Assembly (NCBI RefSeq): GCF_000191885.1
Contig: NZ_AEWI01000003.1
Location: 1 to 48,031, forward strand
DNA length: 48,031 bases
DNA from: Anaerophaga thermohalophila DSM 12881
GTDB lineage: Bacteria; Bacteroidota; Bacteroidia; Bacteroidales; Marinilabiliaceae
Direction of reading: 5' to 3'
The notes under the pieces are model-generated. The model was not told the DNA's origin. It made no database searches and worked only from the letters and a program-made list of their open reading frames with translations. The first letter of the stretch is position 1. Every line of letters starts with the position of its first letter. Positions 16,670 through 24,593 of the stretch are shown in pieces. The position numbers were made by a program, and so were the translations under genes.

Positions 16670-17413
16670 ATGGCAAGACAAGAGAGTTTTTTAAAGTTGA
16701 AAGGCCGGGTCGGTGACCTGACTTTCTACAAGAGTGGGGGCGAATACCTGGCCCGCACCAAAGGCGGTGTGGATGGCGATCGCATCAAAACAGATCCGCA
16801 TTTTGCCCGCACCAGGGAAAACGGACAGGAGTTTATCCGGGCCATTAAAGCCGGGAAACTGCTTCGGGATGCTTTCCGGGAACAGCTTTATCTGACGGCC
16901 GACAGGCGCATGAGTGGCCGTTTGACTTCCATTTTTTCAAAGATCGTGAAAAGCGATGAAGAATCGGCCCGGGGTGAACGCAATGTGATGGCCGGGGATG
17001 TATCCTTGCTTTCAGGTTTTGAGTTCAATGAAGCATCCAACTTGAAGAACCTTTTCTTTGAGGATTTTGATGTCAGTCTGACTGAAGGCGTAGCCGATGT
17101 GACCATTTTGCCGTTCAATCCCCAAAACATCCGGAAGCCTGATGGAGCCACCCATGCCCAGTTTGTAAGTGTGGCTGGTTTCTTTGACTTCAACGGATTG
17201 GAATCATCCGTGTCCATGGCCGAAGGGGAACCTTTTGAGGTGGATCAACCCGATCATGCTGAAGAAACCTTGACCACGGGCACCGTTGACACCATTGAAG
17301 GCGGCATCAGCGTGGTGATGCTGGGGCTTTTGTTCTGGCAGGATGTGAATGGAGAACTCTACAAACTCAACAACGGGGCCAGAAATGCGCTTCTGGTAAT
17401 CACCGTTAAATAA
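16670..17413 (+). CDS. Mobile-element protein of unknown function
   Basis: A 247-aa soluble protein, MARQESFLKLKGRVGDLTFY..., with no signal or membrane segment. The N-terminal third is basic and has a short beta-turn pattern (GDLTFYKSGGEYLARTKGGVDGDRI). The C-terminal half is beta-rich and acidic (VSVAGFFDFNGLESS, VDTIEGGISVVMLGLLFWQDVNG). I do not recognise the fold; a structural or DNA-packaging-type protein of a small virus-like element is one possibility without proof. It is translationally coupled (TAATG overlap) to the next small membrane-protein gene. It is notably GC-richer than the fructan genes, as are the integrase and excisionase-like genes, suggesting these are the element's own backbone. 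Confidence 0.8.
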   Translation: MARQESFLKLKGRVGDLTFYKSGGEYLARTKGGVDGDRIKTDPHFARTRENGQEFIRAIKAGKLLRDAFREQLYLTADRRMSGRLTSIFSKIVKSDEESARGERNVMAGDVSLLSGFEFNEASNLKNLFFEDFDVSLTEGVADVTILPFNPQNIRKPDGATHAQFVSVAGFFDFNGLESSVSMAEGEPFEVDQPDHAEETLTTGTVDTIEGGISVVMLGLLFWQDVNGELYKLNNGARNALLVITVK

Positions 17414-17655
17414 TGATGAATCCGGGGCACATAGATCGCAGCCAACAGGTTGGCTTTGTAGGCGGTACGCTGACGGGTGTTTTTACGAACATCACAGTGG
17501 CGGATGTGGTTGTCACCGTGATACTCTCAGCCATTGGTGCCCTGGTAAGCTTCCTGGTCTCCATGATGCTCAGGCGAATATTTAACGGCCGGAGGCGTGA
17601 CCGCCCACCACCGGACCATGATGATGAAAATACCACCAACGGGTGGGGTGTTTGA
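17413..17655 (+). CDS. Small single-span membrane protein, holin-like in shape
   Basis: An 80-aa protein with a short N-terminal segment, one or two hydrophobic stretches (VADVVVTVILSAIGALVSFL and SMMLRRIF), then a highly charged tail (NGRRRDRPPPDHDDENTT). Its start ATG overlaps the TAA of the preceding gene by one base (TAATG), so the two are coupled; the second codon is also ATG. It is followed directly by a terminator. The topology resembles small phage membrane proteins, but there is no specific match. The pair 16670/17413 is likely a functional unit of the element. Confidence 0.65.
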   Translation: MMNPGHIDRSQQVGFVGGTLTGVFTNITVADVVVTVILSAIGALVSFLVSMMLRRIFNGRRRDRPPPDHDDENTTNGWGV

Positions 17656-17667
17656 TGTTTGAGAGGA

Positions 17668-17700
17668 AAGCTCTCCGGGAATCTCCGGGGGGCTTTTTTT
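17668..17700 (+). terminator. Rho-independent terminator of the 16670-17655 gene pair
   Basis: Stem AAGCTCTCC paired with GGGGGGCTT (with G-T pairs) around a ten-base loop, followed by a T-run, 12 bp after the stop codon at 17655. Confidence 0.75.
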
Positions 17701-17787
17701 AGTTGGTGAGTTGCTGATTTGGATAATCCGGGCTAATTGAGTTTATGGGATTTTAATGGTTTTTATAGGGGTTTTCCTTTGTCCGGG

Positions 17788-19823
17788 TAGAGCGGCTCAT
17801 TACTTCGCCGCTCCCCCACATATCCGTACGAGCGGATTTCCCGCATACGGTTCCTCTCCGCTCGGCTATGCCGCTTGCTTGCAAGAATTTGGTTTCACTG
17901 AAAGATAAGAATGATAACTCCTGGGTTTTAACAATGGGCACCAGTGGTTCACCAGTTGGGTGAACCGCTCCCAATTCCAGATTGGTTTTCCTCCACGTCT
18001 ATTCAGCCATTTATGCAACAAGCGTTTAACCTGATGATAATAGCCTGCCGGTCTTCGGGAATTGAAAGTTATTCCATAATAATTATAGTATCCACGAAGT
18101 TTGGCATTCAAAGCCCGGATAATAACCCCGGTTTTATTGTGCCTGTTTCGTTACAACCATTCTCCCATTTTATTTAGAGCTTCTGTGTACTTCTTTTTGC
18201 TCGTTTTGCGTTTGAGTACAGGTTTCCCTTTTCTGCTTTTTCCCATATAGTGGGTAAATCCCAGAAAATCGAAACTCCTGTTTCCTCTCTCCGGTTTGTT
18301 CAGATTTATCATCCGGGTCTTTTCCGGATGCAATCGCAGAAAATATTTATCAAACCGTTTGAAAAGTACTTCCATTACTCGGTTTGCATCGTCTGCTTTC
18401 TCGAACCCGAGAACAAAATCATCGGCATAACGAACTATAAAGCTTCTGCCCTTCAATCTGGGTTGGATAACTTCTGAAAACCATTCATCCAACACATAAT
18501 GTAGGTAAATGTTACTCAACAGAGGGGATACAATTCCGCCTTGCGGTGTCCCTTCTTCCGGGTAACTTAAGGTTCCATCCTCAAGGATTCCTGCTTTGAG
18601 CCATTTATCCTGCATTTTGCGTACCTTTCCATCTTTCACCCTTTGGTCAAGAAAACTCCTCAACTGGCCATGGTTGATGCTCCCGAAATAGTTCTGGATG
18701 TCTGCATCTATTATGTAGCGCATTCCCCCGAAGCTAACTTGCTGAAACATGTATTCTATGGCCTTGTGGCACGAACGGTTCGGCCTGAATCCATACGAGA
18801 AATCTTTAAATATTCCCTCGTAGATTGGTTCCAGTACCCGTCGTACTGCTGATTGAAGAACCTTATCTTCTATCGTGGGTATGCCTAACGGTCGCTTATC
18901 GGTCTTCCCTTTCTGGATGTAAACTCTCCGTACCGGTGGCGCTTTGTAGCGTCCCGATTTGTACTCGGATAATAGATCCGGTAAGCGTTGTTCTATTACC
19001 TGCGAATAATCAAACCAGTCCTGTTCATCGGTACCCGCTGAACTATACTTGTTGAGTTTCATAAACTCTTTGTATAACATATCCTGGGTAATGAACTGAC
19101 TCAGGTTGGTCAATGGTTCTTCCTTGAATTTCCTTGCCCGCTCTGCTATTTGCAGTTCCACGGTTGACATTTCTTCCATGTCGCTGGTACATTTAATGTT
19201 TCTAAACTACAAACCCAATATTGAGGCATCCCTTATCCAGTCTTTGGATAAGTTTTCCCTTCCCTACTCTCTGGCTCTCATGGGACTGATTCGCCAGATT
19301 TCTATCGGTACTATGGGGATGCTAAGACTGCCTTCACCCGTCTCCTAACCTTCGGTTTCCCTCGGTGTTGGATACCATTTACGGTATTGCCTGTTTCTTT
19401 GCGCCTTATCAGATGGCAATACGTACCTGACAAGCCAGGACATTTCGGGTGCGGTCTGCCCTTATTGACCGCCTTTCGCATGGAGATGGGAGGCTCTCCC
19501 AAGTTCCCGTAGAAACCTTATATGCATTTGCCATGCTCGACGACCCCGGTCGGGCACAGTCTCCTTACCATGACGGTGACTGCGCTTCTGTTCCCACAAA
19601 CAAAAATGTGAAAACCCCGACATTAGCTTTATTTTCGAGGCTCTGTCACACGGCTTTTGCATTCCCTGTGTACGCTTCGTGCAAGCATTTCTGCTAACTA
19701 CGCAACACTCGGTTCCGGGTGCTGGTTAGGCTTTCCCGGGTAGGTTTGGTTACCTACTGGTTTCTGATGAAAAGTTTCAAAGAACTATGCTAATCCCCTT
19801 TTCACGGGCTTAGCTTGGCGCAA
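17788..19823 (-). mobile_element. Group II intron (about 2.0 kb)
   Basis: On the minus strand the intron RNA begins near 19823 (TTGCGCC, close to the GTGYG consensus). It runs through about 620 nt of domain I-III-like sequence with typical segments such as GGAAACCGAAGGTTAGGAG, contains the maturase frame, and ends in domain V (17822-17856: CCGTATGCGG-GAAA-TCCGCTCGTACGG) and domain VI (17789-17812: AGCGGC..GCCGCT with a bulged-A region). The ends are approximate. The intron is inserted in non-coding DNA in the antisense direction relative to the 16670-17655 genes. Because its maturase has a stop codon, it may no longer be mobile by itself. Confidence 0.85.
17866..19179 (-). pseudogene. Group II intron reverse transcriptase/maturase with in-frame stop
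   Basis: 438 codons in one frame from ATG 19179 to the stop at 17866, interrupted by TAA at 18151-18153 after residue 342 (..KMGEWL). Reading on in the same frame gives RNRHNKTGVIIRALNAKLRG, the normal continuation of the family, so one AAA-to-TAA change is the simplest cause. Present: RT motifs (IPTIEDKVLQSAVRRVLEPIYE, YGFRPNRSC, DADIQNYFGSI, TPQGGIVSPLL), catalytic YADD at 251-254, and the maturase X domain (GYYNYYGI) only beyond the stop. No HNH endonuclease domain. The truncated product would keep RT but lose maturase function unless the stop is read through. Sequencing error cannot be excluded. Confidence 0.88.
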
Positions 19824-20000
19824 TTTGAATTTAAATTGGGTGCTTGGGATATGGCATTTAGTAGATCCTGGATAATCAGGTTAAAAAACCGGCCTTGAGC
19901 TATAAGAGCCGCCGGGAATAGCCGGATACCGGCCCAAAGCTTGCCATGGCATAATTTAAATCAACAAAAGAAAAAAATAAAAAAGAAAGCCTTTTCCCTG

Positions 20001-20127
20001 TGTGGCATTGGCCGGGATGTCAAGGTTTTTTCAAAAAAATACGACCCGCCAGGGTGGAGATTTTTTTGAAAAACCCGAAGGGCTTGACCTTGACATTTCC
20101 GGGCGGGTTAGGCTTGCGGGTGCCACA
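20001..20127. repeat. 127-bp long imperfect hairpin
   Basis: Nested inverted segments: TGTGGCA (20001) with TGCCACA (20121); TGTCAAGG (20018) with CCTTGACA (20088); TTTTTTCAAAAAAAT (20026) with ATTTTTTTGAAAAA (20060). The whole unit can fold into one stem. It has no coding sequence. It may be an origin, a transfer or packaging signal, or a structured RNA. The segment 19824-20000 beside it has short GC-rich palindromes but no gene. Confidence 0.55.
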
Positions 20128-20234
20128 CTATATTTGCGATCCTTTTTTTATTTTTTCGAGTTTGGGACATGGGATGGTTCTTATTTGAGACAGCCAAATC
20201 TGGCAATATGAAGGGAAGGTTTTGAGATAACAAT

Positions 20235-21015
20235 AGGTTCGTCTATGAACGAATGTTCCTTCCCGGGGTGGGAATGACGCGAGAAGGGCAACGGGTTTCT
20301 TGAGGTTTTTGTGGGAAGGGGAAAAGCAGGGGCGTGAAGAAATTCAAGGGGTTTTGGGATAAGAATTGAGATGTTTTTGTTGTGAGAGTTTTATGAACGC
20401 CGCTGCTGTGGGGTGCTGAGGCTGTTGGTCCGGGATAACGGGGAATGCCGGAGTGGCAACGTAGAGATAACGAAGTTGACACGTAGGCATGAGCCGTTAG
20501 ACCGGGCCAAAGGCCGCAGGTACATGGGGGAATATGAAGGGATATGAGTTGACCTTTGAGCACCGCTTATAGGGCGGCGGGGCTTGTGGATTTTGCTTGG
20601 GATAAACGAGTGGTACAATATGAACGAATGGTTCTCCAGGGGTTATAATGACGCGGAAAGGGAAGCGGATGGTTTAATGAGTTTTGCGGTTGAAAAAGAA
20701 GGGGCATGGATGAGGTGAACGGAACAAAGAAGGGTGGAATGGTAAAGGCAATGGTGTTTTGGTTGATAAGGACCTCATCAGGATAAAGGTTTTTGTGGGT
20801 GAGCTTGTGAAGGGAACCGAAGAAACGCCGCTGCTGCGGGAAGCTGAGGCTTTGGTGATGGCCGGACGGGCCATGCCGGAACGACGTCGTAGCGATAGCG
20901 GAGGCAGAGAGACGGCATGGATCCGGCAGGGCGACACCATGGCCGCAAGCTTGTCGGGAAATATAAAAGGAAGGTAGCTTCCCTTTTCCGCACCTTAACG
21001 GGCGGCGGGGTAAAG
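20235..21015 (+). repeat. Two tandem, diverged copies of a roughly 390-bp non-coding unit
   Basis: Copy A (about 20235-20580) and copy B (about 20620-21013) share ordered blocks: ATGAACGAATG/ATGAACGAATGG followed by an AATGACGCG block; ACGCCGCTGCTG; GCTGAGGCT; ATGCCGGA followed by CGTAG.GATA; a CATG..GCCGCA block; an ATATGAAGGGA/ATATAAAAGGAAG block; and GGGCGGCGGGG at the end. Spacing is similar with small indels. No open frame is conserved between the copies (copy A breaks early), so they are either decayed coding DNA or structured RNAs. Purine-rich and GC-rich. Confidence 0.5.
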
Positions 21016-21018
21016 AGG

Positions 21019-21675
21019 CCTTCAGGCGGTTCCGCTTTCGGGCTTTGAAGGGTTTTTGGGCCGCGTCTACTAAACATAGTGGCCTTATAGGACAGCTGGG
21101 GAGGTTAGCTGATGAGATCTGAACTGACGAGCTGAAGAGTTGAATAACTGATGCGTTTTGTGGGAAGGGTAGTTAATGGGGATGTTTTTGGTTTTTGATT
21201 TGGTTCTGGCCTGGCCAAATTTTCCTGAAGCTACGTAGGGCGAAGCTGCTCCTATAGGGACCATTATGTTTTAGTAGTGAGCGGGTGGTTTTCGGGCTGG
21301 CGCATTTTTTTGCTTGCAGGGTCAGGCGGCTTTTTGACAGAAGGTTTGGCGGATGGGACTTCTCAGGACAGTACCTGTTAACGGCGGATTGGAGTCCGTC
21401 GGACCTGAAATGGCAGAACGGAATCCGCCAAACCTGATGGCAATGTGCTGCAAGCAGGGTGGGGCAAAAAATGTGATAGCCCGAAATCCACGAAGGGTAT
21501 GGCCGCGGGGAAGCCGGCAAAAAGACCGTGCAAGCCCCGCATGGATAGGAGAAAGTTTTTGCAAATATGATTAGATGTTTTTATAGAGACTCTTTTTTGC
21601 TGAAGCTACGGAGGGTAAAAGGGGCGGGGATTTTTGCCGGCTGGAGGAAAGCCCGAAAGCGGAACCGCCTGAAGG
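21019..21675. repeat. Region framed by a perfect 28-bp inverted repeat
   Basis: The 28-bp arm at 21019-21046 (beginning CCTTCAGGCGGTTCCGC) is repeated exactly inverted at 21648-21675. Within it, 21067-21091 pairs imperfectly with 21251-21277 (CTACTAAACATAGTGG against CTACTAAAACATAATGG), and AGGTTTGGCGGAT near 21342 pairs exactly with ATCCGCCAAACCT near 21424. No gene is credible here. The right arm ends only 6 bp from the stop of the GH32 gene, so it marks the border of the fructan locus. Confidence 0.6.
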
Positions 21676-21681
21676 TTCGAG

Positions 21682-23193
21682 TTATTCCCATATCGAACTT
21701 AACGCTCTATAACTCACTTGGGCATCAAAAGCGCCATTCATCCCTTTTAATTCTAATTGGGAATAAATTTCTTGAGGAAATACAAGATTGGTTTGTACGG
21801 TTTTTCCACCGTTTATAAATATTTCGACAGAACTTTGATCAACAATAATTTTAAGTGTAAGCCCTTCCTGAGATGAATATACCGGGCTCGAAAATTAGCA
21901 GAAAAAGAACTTTCTCCGGCATTTGTTCTATCAAAAGTTAAACTTTTATTCTCTTTGTCATAGGTAATTTCGACTTCCTCCCCCTGCTCATTTTTTAACT
22001 TCAAAAGAGCTTTATTACCTGTTAAATTGTTTATTTCAATATTTAGTTCATAAGCGTTTTCTGATTCAATCGAAACATCAGTCGTATTTTCGCTAACTTT
22101 ACCAGACAACAGCTCATTAGATTCACCTGCAATACCCCTTAATTCTTCCACCACTTTTGATGTTAATAACAAATGGCCATCTTCATGAGGTTTTAATGTT
22201 AGCTCCCTTGGTAATGTGTTCGCTCCTCTAAAATTCTCAGTCGGTGTTTGCCCAGCGTATTGCCAATTACTCATCCACCCTATAAATATTTTTCTCCCGT
22301 TTGGTGTATTGTTCCAGGTCACTCCTGCATAATTATCTTTTCCATAGTCTAACCAAAGTGGATAAGGTGCATCATCTGGAACGAAAGTTTCACCATCAAA
22401 GTCCCCAACAAAATATTGTGTGCCGGTTCCGCCGTTAGGCGCTCCATTTGTACTTACTATCAATACCCATTTCTTTTCTCCATTATGCTCCAAAGAAATT
22501 AAATCCGGACATTCCCATACACCATACGGCGAGCCCTCATAGTACTGAAAAACACTTAATTTGTCCCAGTCTTTTAAATTCTCAGATCCATAAAACGTTA
22601 TGGAATTATGTGTTGCTAATGACATCACCCACTTTTGGGATTCCTCATGCCAAAAAACTTTGGGATCACGAAAATCATTTATGCCAGGATTTAAAAGTAC
22701 CGGATTATGAGCATATTTTTTAAAGCTACGTCCTCCATCCGTACTATATATATGCAATAGACTGAGTTTGCTCTTCTCCCGCGGATGTGTATATCGCAAC
22801 CATTGCATTTTCTCCAAATCCGGCTGTGTTGTTTTTATCAATAACCGCACTACCCGAAAAAATACTCCCTAAATCATCTGGATATAAAGCAACAGGAAGA
22901 TTCTCCCAATGTATCAGATCTTTGCTCACGGCATGGCCCCAGCTCATATTCCCCCAATCAATTCCCAAAGGATTATATTGATAAAATAAATGGTACTCTC
23001 CATCCTGATATACCATTCCGTTGGGATCATTCATCCAGTTTTTTGACGGGGTGAAATGTATCTGGGGTCGAAAGCTTTCCGTCAAATTAGTGGAATCTTT
23101 ATCCCCTCCATAGTCATATTCTTTTTGTTCACAACCGTAAGCTAAAAAGAAAAGGATTAATAAAAAAGCTATTTCTTTGATAAATACATTCAT
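21682..23193 (-). pseudogene. GH32 fructan hydrolase (levanase/inulinase type), two frameshifts
   Basis: Lipoprotein signal (LAYGC), then the GH32 five-blade propeller: nucleophile motif [15 protein letters not shown], acid/base ECPDL, then a C-terminal beta-sandwich ending in RALSSIWE (TAA at 21682-21684). The reading is broken twice. At 22744-22755 an extra ATAT in a TA tract turns SIAYSTDGG into SIAYI-stop. Near 21891-21894 one T is missing on the coding strand (A on the plus strand), shifting the last 70 or so codons. Restoring both gives an uninterrupted protein of about 500 aa. Last gene of the fructan operon. Either a decayed copy, assembly errors or slippage-switchable expression. Confidence 0.88.
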
Positions 23194-23303
23194 GAGTTCG
23201 TGGCTATAAAGTCAATTAAAGAATTTTTATTTATTGCATTATAATAAATTGATTATTAATCAACAAGATGAACAAACCACTCTATTCTTCTTGCTAAAAG
23301 ATT

Positions 23304-24053
23304 TCAATATTCGTTATTTACCACAATTTTTTTACTTTCTCTGGAACCATCAGAATAGTACTTAATCTCAACATAAACACCTGGATTTAAAAAATGGTAA
23401 ACATTATTTATAACTTCGATTTTGGAAATAATAAGAGTTCCAGTTATTGAAAATATTTTGGAATATATAAGTCGTTTACTTGCAAAATTATCATTAATCC
23501 CCGTAGTCAAAAATGAATGTGCTACCAATTCATCCCAATACATTCTATGCCCAGTAAAATCAGTATCCTCTTTTGTATCATCAATATGAGGAGCAACAAG
23601 GATTGTTGTTATATCACCAGTAAGAGTTGTTGGTTCCGGAATAATAAACTCTAATTTAACCCATGATCCGACAGAGTTATTAGGATATAGTACTTGCAAG
23701 AACTCCTTATTACCGTTACCATCCTGAATTTCAAGCTGCACATTTCCTTTTGTTTCTTTTAAAACCATCAATGTAAACCTCTTAACATTTTCAGCAGGCA
23801 AATTTAATCCACCTAATCCGCCCCCAGTCCATGCATCATCTCCCTGATTTCTCCATATAGTGGCAACTTTATCTGTTGGATTTACAGCATCCTTTAAAGG
23901 ATTATCCCAATGGTTTCCAACTTCAACTGCAAAACCTACAGGCCACCAATCAGGTGCCACATCCTCTCCATTATAAACCACAGTTTTTTGTGCATTAGCT
24001 GATAAAGAAACAAAATAAAAAAAGAAACAAAATAATAAGTAATTTTTTTTCAT
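23304..24053 (-). CDS. Secreted protein with a putative fructan-binding-type module
   Basis: A 249-aa protein with a Sec signal peptide ending SANAQ. Residues 25-190 form a module that is clearly the paralogue of the C-terminal half of the 26202-27308 lipoprotein: VVYNGEDVAPDWWPVG, IWRNQGDDAWTGGGLGGL, RFTLMVLKETKGNVQLEIQ, TTILVAPHIDDTKEDTDF, GHRMYWDE. The aromatic-rich, galactose-binding-like pattern suggests carbohydrate binding. The last 55 residues (IYSKIFSITGTLI... ending PGVYVEIKYY and SRESKKIVVNNEY) resemble a type IX secretion C-terminal sorting domain, so it may be displayed on the surface by that route. No catalytic motif is seen. Confidence 0.8.
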   Translation of the reverse strand: MKKNYLLFCFFFYFVSLSANAQKTVVYNGEDVAPDWWPVGFAVEVGNHWDNPLKDAVNPTDKVATIWRNQGDDAWTGGGLGGLNLPAENVKRFTLMVLKETKGNVQLEIQDGNGNKEFLQVLYPNNSVGSWVKLEFIIPEPTTLTGDITTILVAPHIDDTKEDTDFTGHRMYWDELVAHSFLTTGINDNFASKRLIYSKIFSITGTLIISKIEVINNVYHFLNPGVYVEIKYYSDGSRESKKIVVNNEY

Positions 24054-24593
24054 GACACTAATTTTTAATCATTAATAAATAAATGCTTTAACCCAAGTTG
24101 AGCAAAATGCACGAATATTTAGATATAGCCCCATAATTAAACACCTGATAATCAAGACTCGCAAATATTTAGGAGATTTATAAATAATATAAATATCTGT
24201 TTATTAAGTCCTAAAAAAAATGAAACCTCATTGTAGACACGAATTTGATTTATTTGTAATATTTCTAAATAAACTTTTTACTATATTTGTGTTCGGACTT
24301 TGAAACAACTGTAAATCAATGGATAAAAAATCCGTAGTACCCGAAATAAAAAATAGCATAGTCCTAATGTTCTATTTAACAGTGCTTTAAAATTTTCATA
24401 TAACAAGTTGGGTTAACTTATTCTACACATTAGCTTCGGTTAAGGATAATTCAAATTATTGAAAAACAAGCATGCGAAGTTGAAAATGAAAGCAAAAGGA
24501 AATGAAAAATTTATTTCATGAATATTTCCGCCTTCCCCACAATTACACATCACTATAATAGCCAGTGAAACAAGTATTTAAAAAGCCAGATTT
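24054..24593 (+). other. Intergenic gap in the fructan operon with a plus-strand promoter-like box and mini-ORF
   Basis: 540 bp without a recognisable gene. On the plus strand TATATTTG (24282-24289) is a consensus -7 box. It is followed by a 23-codon frame (24319-24390, starting MDKKSVVPEIK) and a small hairpin GGATAAAAAATCC (24320-24332). This could be the remains of a lost gene or a small RNA antisense to the operon. The TTTG upstream (24253) is 25 bases away, longer than usual, so the promoter is uncertain. Confidence 0.3.

Noticed and set aside
18825..19697. Plus-strand frames opposite the group II intron
   Set aside because: Shadows of the maturase gene and of structured intron RNA.
20243..21574. 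Several 70-115-codon frames on both strands
   Set aside because: They result from GC- and purine-rich structured DNA; none is shared between the two tandem copies.
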